A stretch of 64,000 nt of DNA from NCBI RefSeq assembly GCF_016587435.1, contig NZ_BNJJ01000002.1, positions 248,001-312,000 on the forward strand, in the 5' to 3' direction. Below are positions 1-6,728 of this stretch, piece after piece. The stretch is from Dictyobacter formicarum (lineage in GTDB: Bacteria > Chloroflexota > Ktedonobacteria > Ktedonobacterales > Ktedonobacteraceae). Position numbers and translations under genes: made by a program. The notes under the pieces are model-generated. The model was not told the origin of the DNA, did not search any database, and was given only the letters and a program-made list of their open reading frames with translations. How positions within the stretch are numbered: position 1 is the stretch's first letter; every line of letters starts with the position of its first letter.

Positions 1-1
1 G

Positions 2-763
2 TGTTTTTCCACCTACGTCTATGCCCTTGGGAAACTCGATCCCCAGGTGGCGAGTTTTTTGCTGTCCTCTGCCTTGCTGCGTCTGCAAGCCGAGCATCAT
101 GGGCAGCCGGACCCCTCATTATGCAAGAGGCGACCAGATGAGCACAGCCACAAGCACATTGCCTTTGATGGCAAAGCCTTGCGAGGAACCTATGGACATC
201 ATGATCCCAAGCAACCGAGCGTGCATTTGTGTGCGTTTTACGAGGTCCAGACCGGCATAGTGCTGGCGCAACGAGATGTGAAGGAGAAAGAGAATGAGAT
301 TAGCGCGCTCAAAGAGATGCTGACTCCAGGTCTGATCAAAGGACGCATTCTCAGTGCGGATGCGATGCACACCCAACGCTTCTTTTGTCAGCAGGTCACC
401 CATGGTGGAGGAGCCTATCTGCTCACCATCAAGGACAATCAACCCACCTTACGGGAAGAGCTCAAGCTGTTTTTTGACGATCACGCTGCTGATGTGCGGT
501 GGCACATCCATCGTGATGTCAGCAGTGGGCATGGTCGCATGGATGTTCGGATCACGACCACCAGTCCTGATCTGCGCGACTATTTAGCCCGGCAGTGGTG
601 TGGCATTGAGCAGGTGTTTTGTATCGAACGGACGTGTATCCAGCAAGGGAAGCCGACGAGCGTTGAGGTTCACTATGGAATCACCAGCCTGACTCCTCGG
701 CAGGCCGATGCCCAACGCATTGGGGCGTTACATCGAGCGCACTGGGCGATCGAAATAGTCTAA
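2..763 (+). pseudogene. ISAs1-family transposase, 5' piece (partial, interrupted)
   Basis: Transposase of the ISAs1 (H-repeat) family, a DDE enzyme that cuts and rejoins IS ends. The frame is open from the first bases, so the true start is outside the window. Recognisable blocks include the catalytic-Asp region FDGKALRGT near base 170, the SADAMHTQ block near 352 and LLTIKDNQP near 418. The frame enters the family's C-terminal HWAIEN motif and is then broken at about base 752-755 by a serine-recombinase element; the last two codons before the stop at 761-763 belong to that element. The matching C-terminal piece lies at 2647-2856 in the same orientation. As it stands the gene is inactive, although precise excision would restore it. 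Confidence 0.85.
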
Positions 764-2353
764 TCGCAAATGACAAAAACGAGTCGTTTCGCCCTTGGAA
801 GAGGTTGGGATCACATAGCGGATCTCAACCTCTTCGTTCGTGACGATGACACGATCAACAAGCAATTCGATGAGCTGCCGCTTCTGTTCAAAGGTGGCGG
901 CACTGAGCCCTTGCTGAACGCGCTGGCAGAATATTTCAATCGATTGCACCATTCCAGCAAGCTGATCATGGCATCCCACAGTAGCTTCCAATTGCCGCTT
1001 TTGTTCGGCAATAACAGACAGGCGCTGTTCCAATTCAATCTTGCGTCTCTTGTACTCTTCGAGTTGAAGCACATTCGCCAGATAGGCATCCGTTAGCCGT
1101 TCCATCTGCTGTTCCAAACTAACTCTCGCCTTGCGCAGATTCTCCCGACGAGCTTGCAGTTCTTGAGGAAGCCACAGCCCACCTTGAGCACGAGCGAGCG
1201 CAGTGGTAATGGCGTTGGGATGCGTGAGTATCTCACAGACATCTTGCCAGACCAGTTCATCGAGTTGCTCAACAGGAATCGAACGTGCTGGACATTTTTC
1301 ATCTCGGTGCGAGATAGTTCCATGGCTTTTGCCCACACAGACATAGTACGCATAGCCTCCGCGGCTACTGCGACCAATACAGCCAAGCCGACATGTCCCA
1401 CAACTGACCATGGCACGTAGCAGGTAGGGATAGGCGGTATTGTTGCGACGGGCAAATTGCTGATTGTGTACCAGTTTTTGTTGCACCAAATCAAATTGCT
1501 CCTGGTTGATCACTGCTGGAACTTGAGTGATGGCAGTCCATTCCTCCTGGTTCGTCTGGACATGTCCTCCTCGACCTCGGCCAATAGGGACCAGGGCTGA
1601 GTGTCGTCCACGAGCCTCAGTAGGACGACTGCGTCCAATGTAGACAGTTCCCGTGTAGACAGGGTTGGTAAGAATGCCTCGGAGGGTGGCCTGATTCCAT
1701 CGGGTTTTCCCGGCAGGACTGGCCACACCCAGGTTTGTTAAGCGTTGGATTTCCGCCTTTAAGCTCTTGCCTTCTTGCAGGTAGCTTGAGAACAGTTCTG
1801 CCACGACCGCGGCTTCTGCCAGGTCAAGACGGACCCCTGCCGGATCACGGGGATGGGCAGGATCAACCCGATATCCATAGGGTGCGCGGGTCCAAGGAAG
1901 CAACCCACCTGCCAGGTACTTCTGACGTCGTCCCCGCCTCATACGCTCGGCAATCAAACTGCGTTCGTACTCGGAAACGGCTCCGCGAATTTGGAGCAGA
2001 AGTTGATCGTGGGGATCATGGCTCATGGGACGATCCACAAACTCCACCTGACATCCACCTTGTTCAAATTCTTCAATGAGCAGCATCTGATGCACGTAGT
2101 TACGAGCCAGTCGATCAGGGGCCGTGATCACTACGCGATCAAAGATGGCCCGTCCGATTTGCTCTCGTAACCGATCTAGCCCCGGACGACGCAGTTTGGC
2201 CCCGCTGTAGCCATCATCACGAAAGATGTGTTCCTCTTGCCACGGCCAGCCTTGTGCTTCATGATAGTTGTGCAAACTGTCGAGTTGTTGTTCGATCGTT
2301 TGTGTCTGTGTTTGTCGTTGCGTTGAAACGCGGACGTAGACTGCGATGTTCAT
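728..2353 (-). CDS. Large serine recombinase (resolvase/invertase family integrase)
   Basis: Site-specific recombinase of the large serine type, about 541 residues. The N-terminal resolvase domain starts NIAVYVRVS, with the catalytic Ser in VRVS at about residue 9, followed by the family block APDRLARN and then GAVSEYERSLIAERM. A recombinase domain follows, with the RGILTNPVYTG motif near residue 250. Next is a zinc-ribbon with CGTC (near 322) and further Cys residues, then a Leu/Glu-rich coiled coil over the last 150 residues. The ATG at 2353 is preferred because GGGAGG sits six bases upstream; the longer frame up to 2467 is not needed. The last nine codons (YFDRPVRSM) and the stop run across the junction into ISAs1 DNA, so the C-terminus depends on the integration site. 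Confidence 0.88.
   Translation of the reverse strand: MNIAVYVRVSTQRQTQTQTIEQQLDSLHNYHEAQGWPWQEEHIFRDDGYSGAKLRRPGLDRLREQIGRAIFDRVVITAPDRLARNYVHQMLLIEEFEQGGCQVEFVDRPMSHDPHDQLLLQIRGAVSEYERSLIAERMRRGRRQKYLAGGLLPWTRAPYGYRVDPAHPRDPAGVRLDLAEAAVVAELFSSYLQEGKSLKAEIQRLTNLGVASPAGKTRWNQATLRGILTNPVYTGTVYIGRSRPTEARGRHSALVPIGRGRGGHVQTNQEEWTAITQVPAVINQEQFDLVQQKLVHNQQFARRNNTAYPYLLRAMVSCGTCRLGCIGRSSRGGYAYYVCVGKSHGTISHRDEKCPARSIPVEQLDELVWQDVCEILTHPNAITTALARAQGGLWLPQELQARRENLRKARVSLEQQMERLTDAYLANVLQLEEYKRRKIELEQRLSVIAEQKRQLEATVGCHDQLAGMVQSIEIFCQRVQQGLSAATFEQKRQLIELLVDRVIVTNEEVEIRYVIPTSSKGETTRFCHLRLDYFDRPVRSM
756..777. repeat. Left terminal inverted repeat of the recombinase element (probable attL half-site)
   Basis: These 22 bases match the reverse complement of 2623-2644 at 18 positions, including a perfect 11-base block CAAATGACAAA. 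In large-serine-recombinase elements the two ends are the two half-sites of attP, which are inverted relative to each other. The arrangement here fits that model. Confidence 0.65.
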
Positions 2354-2504
2354 TGTCATCCTCCCGGTGTCCTGACTCCTGGAAGGTGGAAGGCGAAGAT
2401 GGCCTGCTCCATTGGAGAAGCAGCTGATAGGCTTGATCCCATCGACGCTCAGCACCAGGAGCCTCAATCGTGGAATGATGGATGCTCCATTGTCGTTTGT
2501 TCAT
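2259..2504 (-). CDS. Small hypothetical ORF overlapping the recombinase start
   Basis: An 81-residue frame starting at an ATG behind a weak AGGTAG-like site and overlapping the recombinase N-terminus by about 95 bases in another frame. Residues 18-32 (A-E-R-R-W-D-Q-A-Y-Q-L-L-L-Q-W) look like a protein-like amphipathic helix, while the tail that overlaps the recombinase is low in complexity. It could be a small accessory protein of the element or a chance frame. I do not recognise a family. Its position directly before the recombinase and inside the element is the main support. Confidence 0.35.
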   Translation of the reverse strand: MNKRQWSIHHSTIEAPGAERRWDQAYQLLLQWSRPSSPSTFQESGHREDDNEHRSLRPRFNATTNTDTNDRTTTRQFAQLS

Positions 2505-2622
2505 AGACTTCTACCTTCGGGCAATCTATGATCTTGATGGTCTCTGAAGCGTATTGTCTCTCATGTGGGAAGCCTTTTCGTGCTGACCTTTTGGGAAGAT
2601 ATCTCAGCCGACTCAAGCAAAA

Positions 2623-2644
2623 TTTGTCATTTGTGATTGTACCA
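2623..2644. repeat. Right terminal inverted repeat of the recombinase element (probable attR half-site)
   Basis: Partner of the repeat at 756-777 (18 of 22 matches, with CAAATGACAAA shared). Read in a circular form, right end + GAAA + left end gives a dyad of about 50 bases, a usual size for a large serine recombinase attP. Confidence 0.65.
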
Positions 2645-2646
2645 TT

Positions 2647-2856
2647 GAAAATCGGCTGCATCGGCGCCGAGATGTCACTTTCAAGGAAGATGCCTCCCAG
2701 ATCCGAACCCAGCAGGCCCCAGCTATGCTTGCTGTGCTTCACAACACCATGTTGGCGTCTCTGGATTTCCTGGAAGTCACCAATGTGGCTTCTCAACGCC
2801 GCTTTTATGACGCTCATCCTTGGGAGGCTGCACGCCTTCTTTTTCAGGGCTTCTGA
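2647..2856 (+). pseudogene. ISAs1-family transposase, 3' piece
   Basis: Translating from 2644 gives I-E-N-R-L-H, then a 65-residue ISAs1 C-terminus with the DVTFKEDASQIR block and a stop at 2854-2856. It is in the frame that continues the 5' piece: placing GAAA at 752-755 on GAAA at 2647-2650 rebuilds an uninterrupted IEN-RLH codon series. No start codon or ribosome binding site of its own is seen. The piece is therefore the displaced end of the split transposase and not a separate gene. Confidence 0.85.
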
Positions 2857-2908
2857 CTTTCAAAAAGCCCTGACGGAAATGGGAGAACAACACCAACGTT
2901 CCCTTGTT

Positions 2909-2937
2909 GAGAGACCCGCGTGGGTCTCTCTTTTTTT
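2909..2937 (+). terminator. Rho-independent terminator after ISAs1
   Basis: A perfect 9-bp stem GAGAGACCC / GGGTCTCTC around a GCGT loop is followed by seven T residues at 2931-2937. It sits downstream of the plus-strand transposase end and before the 3' end of the convergent telomere-resolvase-like gene. Confidence 0.8.
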
Positions 2938-2983
2938 CTGCCTTCGACCAGGTGCCATCGGTTCCATCTATCCTCTTCCGTTC

Positions 2984-4816
2984 TCACCCTTCAACTGTCA
3001 TCCCCCAGGGAAACGCCGTCGGGTCCTCGGCAATCGCGACCATCTGGCCAATCGGTTCGGCCTTGCGATTATACGACGGTTTGATCTCCCATTTCCGATG
3101 ATGCTCCTCGATCTCGTCACGATGGGCATCCAGATAGGCGTTAATGGCCTCCTTGCGGCCACCAACCAGCTTCTGGATCGACAGCGTGGTAATGTACCAC
3201 TGCTCTAACGGACGATGGGCCTCATTCCATTGTATGAGTGTATACACCGCGCGCCGATACCGTTCTGTGCCTGCCTCTGGCACCTTCATCCCCGCCAGTT
3301 TCGAGGTCAGCATGGCGGCATAGCGTTCACGGTCATGTCGCCGCGCCTGGCTGCGTACATTGCGCGCCTCCCGCTCTCCAGCGCCCAGCAGATACGCGAG
3401 CAGATCCGCAGCACCCGTGAGCGCCATCCCTTCCTGTAAGAGCGTGTGCGTCTCCGCTGGCAGATCCAGCTGCTCCAGAGAGAGGGCGAACGTGCCATCC
3501 TGGCGGACGACACTCCCCTGCACCTGGCCCCCGTGATGCTCCTGCTGCTCATAGACGGCAAAGACCCGACGTAACAATTCGTCATCCTTGATCTCATGGC
3601 CCAGCTCGCGGCGCATTCCTTCGCGCAGATCGTCACCCCAGGCACGCGTCTGAATCGTCGGTTTGAACGTTGAATAGCCCGTCTTGTTCTCTTTCGCCGC
3701 TTTCTTACGAGCGCGTTGCTTCGGTGCCGCAACGGGTTGCTCCTGCTCCGGATGCGTCTTCTCCCGCCACTGCTCATACTCACGACAGAACACAGCGAGC
3801 ACGGTGACTCCGGGCTGCCCCAAGCGTACCCCCTGTCGGCCATCGATGTTGCCATCCTTATCAGCGATCTTATAATCGGCATAGTTGGCATGGCTGGCAT
3901 AGTGATGCCGAATCTGCTCCACCTCCTCCGCCGAGGTGCCTGCTTCGACGCGTGGCTCCAGCACAAAGCGATGGCCCTGGATCTGCGCCATGTAGGTGAT
4001 GTCGGCAACCGAGGGTGGGCCGTACCAGAACGTCGCAATCCGCGCATACATGCCTCGGAAGTTGTGCACGCTCACCTTCTCGCGCGTGGCGCGCACCAAC
4101 TCCTCCAGATCACCGTAGGACCGCGCTGCCGCTTCGTTGACCGCCTTGCCGTACTTCTGACTCACTTGCTCGATCTCCAGGTCCGTCGTGTCCACCAACG
4201 CTCTCAGACGCGCAACGGCCTCGACCACCAGAAAGGCCCGCACCAGCGTCGGGATCTCATAGCGTTTCTGCTCGCGCCCTCGCCCTTTCACCTGCCCGTC
4301 AAACCACACCGTATACGGTTCCTTCACGGTGAAGGTCCCCGTCTTCATAATCTCGGCCAACCGTCTGCCCGTACACACCGCAATACCGACCACCAGATCG
4401 GCCCACGCTGGGGAGAACAATAACGATACGGCACGTTCGACCAGGCCGTCCGGATCTTTCAGAAACACCTGCTGACTGAGCCGTTCCTGTGTGACGCCCT
4501 GATTCCGCGCGTTCATCGCCACCCATTCGCCCTCGGACAGGTTGAACACTTTGAGCCCAATGTGCTCCCGTTCCTCGGTGCGTGGATTCTCCCAGCTATT
4601 CTCTTCGGTCACCGACACTCCCTTGATCAGGTGTCGCACCTGCGTGATCGGCTTGCGCAAGGAATCCCCCGAGATCCCCCGCTGCGTCTTCCACCAGTCC
4701 AGTTCACGCTCCCACAACGCTTGTAATTCAGCCTCTTGCGCGATCGTGGCCCGGCGCACCACCGGTTCCAAGACCTCCTGCCAGCGCCGTTGCACCCATC
4801 CTAATGTCTTCACCAT
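2984..4816 (-). CDS. Telomere resolvase (protelomerase)-like tyrosine recombinase
   Basis: A 610-residue protein resembling telomere resolvases (TelN/TelK/TelA type), enzymes that cut a palindromic target and seal each end as a covalently closed hairpin. The residues expected for this fold appear in order: Arg in CTGRRLAEIMKTG (about 151-152), a beta-hairpin Lys in GQVKGRG (177), HNFRG (H251, R254), QGHR (H282) and candidate nucleophiles Y312/Y315 in NYADYK. An N-terminal helical region precedes the core. A 290-residue C-terminal extension follows, with a Lys/Arg-rich stretch near 365-377. The start has GAAGGAAGG upstream and a consensus promoter at 4928-4956. The gene looks richer in G+C than its neighbours and is flanked by IS elements, suggesting transfer. 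An ordinary but divergent tyrosine recombinase is the alternative. Confidence 0.68.
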   Translation of the reverse strand: MVKTLGWVQRRWQEVLEPVVRRATIAQEAELQALWERELDWWKTQRGISGDSLRKPITQVRHLIKGVSVTEENSWENPRTEEREHIGLKVFNLSEGEWVAMNARNQGVTQERLSQQVFLKDPDGLVERAVSLLFSPAWADLVVGIAVCTGRRLAEIMKTGTFTVKEPYTVWFDGQVKGRGREQKRYEIPTLVRAFLVVEAVARLRALVDTTDLEIEQVSQKYGKAVNEAAARSYGDLEELVRATREKVSVHNFRGMYARIATFWYGPPSVADITYMAQIQGHRFVLEPRVEAGTSAEEVEQIRHHYASHANYADYKIADKDGNIDGRQGVRLGQPGVTVLAVFCREYEQWREKTHPEQEQPVAAPKQRARKKAAKENKTGYSTFKPTIQTRAWGDDLREGMRRELGHEIKDDELLRRVFAVYEQQEHHGGQVQGSVVRQDGTFALSLEQLDLPAETHTLLQEGMALTGAADLLAYLLGAGEREARNVRSQARRHDRERYAAMLTSKLAGMKVPEAGTERYRRAVYTLIQWNEAHRPLEQWYITTLSIQKLVGGRKEAINAYLDAHRDEIEEHHRKWEIKPSYNRKAEPIGQMVAIAEDPTAFPWGMTVEG

Positions 4817-4927
4817 CGTGGCCTTCCTTCTCTGTGATGCTTCCGTGTGCCTTCACGTTTGCCTTTGCCTTCGACGAGCCCCGACGAGCCCAGTCCACCA
4901 AAAGCACAGCAACTTCTGCCTTGTCAT

Positions 4928-4956
4928 AGTATAATATGTTACTCTCGTATTGTCAA
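4928..4956 (-). promoter_or_regulatory. Consensus sigma-70 promoter of the telomere-resolvase-like gene
   Basis: Reading the minus strand, TTGACA (4956-4951) is followed by exactly 17 bases and TATACT (4933-4928). The -35 is perfect and the -10 matches at five of six positions. Transcription would start about 105 bases before the ATG at 4816. Confidence 0.8.
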
Positions 4957-5454
4957 GAAGGAACATATATATGTACCTCAAGGACCAAAGGAAACCGTTC
5001 AGGACCCCGAGACGGCGCACGGAGTTCTCGACAGCCGTAGGCCAACTGGCCCTTTTCTGGATAGAAAAAAGAGCCTTTCATCTTGCTGACAATGATGCCA
5101 GTAGGGCCATAGTTGTGCAAAACCAGATGCACTCATTTCGTCTACACAGATTCGTAGTAAAGCCGCTCCACACCTTGAATTTTGGGGTGTGTTCTAGAGG
5201 AGTTACTCCTCTAGATTCCCCCTCTAGATCTCCTTTCTGTCCCCCTGCTGCTTTCCCATGGCTGTTCAGTATTCCTTTCCTGGCTTCATCTCCTGGCTCC
5301 ATCATCTCACGTTGCTGCATCCACTCCCGCACTGGTGCAGTGCAGCCAAGCGTTCGTGTTGCGTGTTGCTTGACATACCTTCTCGACATCCCTTCTCCAG
5401 ATAGACATACTCTCCTTCGTCATTTCCACGCGGAAACGGAGCAGATGCAGAGTG
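4957..5454. other. Intergenic stretch upstream of the telomere-resolvase-like gene
   Basis: About 500 bases without a gene I can support. It holds a 12-base self-complementary AT run (ACATATATATGT, near 4964), an interrupted repeat CACACC / GGGTGTG near 5170-5192, the 23-bp palindrome at 5194-5216 and two copies of CCTCTAGAT (5209-5217 and 5221-5229). A 103-residue minus-strand frame (5078-5389) has no recognisable domain and crosses the palindrome, so it is not called. Confidence 0.5.
5194..5216. repeat. 23-bp palindrome (11-bp arms, single-base centre)
   Basis: Arms TCTAGAGGAGT and ACTCCTCTAGA are perfect inverse complements around one T at 5205. No T-run follows, so it is not a standard terminator. 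A second CCTCTAGAT copy lies 12 bases further on. It may be an operator or recombinase binding site; its nearness to the telomere-resolvase-like gene (about 380 bases upstream of its start) makes the second option worth testing. Confidence 0.75.
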
Positions 5455-5487
5455 GAGTGATCCCTTGCCACCAGACCACAACCGAAG

Positions 5488-6380
5488 TCAACACCCTAAC
5501 CCTTGATAATACGCGGCTTCAAATTCGATGGGAGACACATAGCCAAGGCTGGAATGCAAACGTTTGGCATTGTAAACTTCATCAATAAATTGTCCCATGT
5601 TGGCCGACGCCTCTTCAAACGTTTGGTACTGCTTAAGATAGACCTCTTCCTGTTTCAAGGTTTTGAAGAAACTTTCCGCTTTGGCATTGTCGTAGGCATT
5701 GCCTTTGGCTGACATGTTGATTTGGATACCCATGCTCATCAATCGCTCAGTGTAAGCAGAACTGGCATATTGCACGCCCCGATCCAAGTGATGAATGAGT
5801 CCCGGTTTCACATCGCGGGTTGCCAATGCCTCTTCCAAGGCACCTAACGCCAGATTCGTGTCAATACGCGTGGAAAGATTCCAATCCCACACAGCGACGC
5901 GAATAGGCATCCAGGATCGTTGCCAGGTAAACAAATTCACTTCGTAAGCGAATAGAGGTCGGATCAGCCACGAAGACTCACATCAGGAGCATCGGGCGTG
6001 CAACCATTGACCAGATTCGGATAGATCGGATAGGGATGATGTGAGTCCGTCGTGTGCACGAAATGTCGTTTCAGATGGCATAACAACGACTCCTCACACG
6101 TGATCCGATGCACTCTCTTATGATGCACCTTCCATCCGGTTCGCTGCAAGGCGCGGGTCAGCCGTCGATACCCATAGCCTGCAAACTCCAAAATGATGCG
6201 CTCAATGGCATCGCGCAAGGCCACCGCTTCTTCCTGCTTGGAGGCATCACCACTGTGGTGCTCTTTGGCATAGTACCAGGCGCGATTGACTTCGAGCAGT
6301 TCACAGAGGCGCCGGACGGAAATGGGCTGTCTCTCCTGGCATGCCTGCTCAATGACCGCATGCCGCTGCTCTAGGGGAGC
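5488..6380 (-). pseudogene. IS3-family transposase OrfB, two frameshifts
   Basis: The DDE integrase-core protein is spread over three frames. Piece 1 (about 6380-5985) reads through ISVRRLCELL and GYGYRRLTRAL to PDAPD. Piece 2 (about 5985-5884, another frame) reads VADPTSIRLRSEFVYLATILDAYSRRCVG. Piece 3 (about 5884-5488) continues from WNLSTRID to HSSLGYVSPIEFE and the stop. Two single-base-type indels therefore separate the catalytic blocks. In piece 3 the expected HHSDRG motif is HHLDRG, a further sign of decay. An intact frame would start just after the TAA at 6383-6381, overlapping orfA's end. Confidence 0.85.
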
Positions 6381-6655
6381 TTACCCAATGCTTTTTTTAA
6401 CAGCGCGTTCTCCAGAGCCAGTTGTCCACAGAAGCGCTCTAACTCAGCTATTCTGGCTTCAACGGATGCTGGTCCCGAACTGGATGGAGGCGAAAACGCC
6501 TCTTCTCCACGTTGCTCATACTCGTTGCGCCAGCGTGAAACCACGCTGGAAGCCAAATTGTGCTCTCGACAAATCTGTGCCGGTCGCTTTTCTCCGTTCG
6601 CTAGCTGACGAGCAATCGCCAGTTTACATTCTCTGGTGTGAACCCTTCCGTTCAT
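6371..6655 (-). CDS. IS3-family transposase OrfA (helix-turn-helix)
   Basis: A 94-residue DNA-binding protein of the IS3 family that pairs with OrfB for transposition. The N-terminal half holds a helix-turn-helix (KLAIARQLANGEK, then ICREHNLASSVVSRW). The C-terminal half is a leucine-zipper-like stretch ending in LALENALLKKALGK. The ATG at 6655 is chosen over the upstream one at 6694 because AAGGAGAA stands five bases before it. A run of seven A residues lies near the end, but a -1 slip there meets a stop within four codons, so any OrfAB fusion would have to slip at the later CCCC. Confidence 0.8.
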   Translation of the reverse strand: MNGRVHTRECKLAIARQLANGEKRPAQICREHNLASSVVSRWRNEYEQRGEEAFSPPSSSGPASVEARIAELERFCGQLALENALLKKALGKLP

Positions 6656-6728
6656 CAGTTTTCTCCTTGCCAGACTCTTTCGTAAGCCTACCACATTTTT
6701 CCTTTACCTACGGTCTGGTCACTTGGGT

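Larger units (their letters stand above)
756..2646 (-). mobile_element. Serine-recombinase integrative element inserted in the ISAs1 transposase gene
   Basis: About 1.9 kb lies between two copies of GAAA (752-755 and 2647-2650). It carries one large serine recombinase and one small ORF. The ends form an imperfect inverted repeat (756-777 against 2623-2644). Removing it restores the host transposase frame, which fixes the boundaries well. It looks like a minimal self-mobilising element with no cargo that I can recognise. Confidence 0.75.
1..2872 (+). mobile_element. ISAs1-family insertion sequence, left end off-window, interrupted by a serine-recombinase element
   Basis: The DDE transposase reading frame is open from base 2 to 755 and resumes at 2647-2856 after a 1.9 kb insertion. 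The right end is probably the 16 bases at 2857-2872, which read inward as CAGGGCTTTTTGAAAG, the kind of CAGGG-starting terminal repeat usual for ISAs1 elements. The left end lies before the window, so the target duplication cannot be checked. Confidence 0.75.

Noticed and set aside
2464..2817. 117-residue minus-strand frame over the right end of the recombinase element
   Set aside because: It spans the element/IS junction, so it is not a gene as integrated. Its first part is antisense to the ISAs1 transposase; only its last 60 codons matter, as the possible recombinase tail in the circle form.
3716..4423. Long plus-strand frame (235 residues) opposite the telomere-resolvase-like gene
   Set aside because: It lies wholly antisense to a well-supported gene in GC-rich DNA, has no recognisable domain and no ribosome site.
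5078..5389. 103-residue minus-strand frame upstream of the telomere-resolvase-like gene
   Set aside because: No family resemblance, it crosses the 23-bp palindrome, and there is no clear ribosome site.
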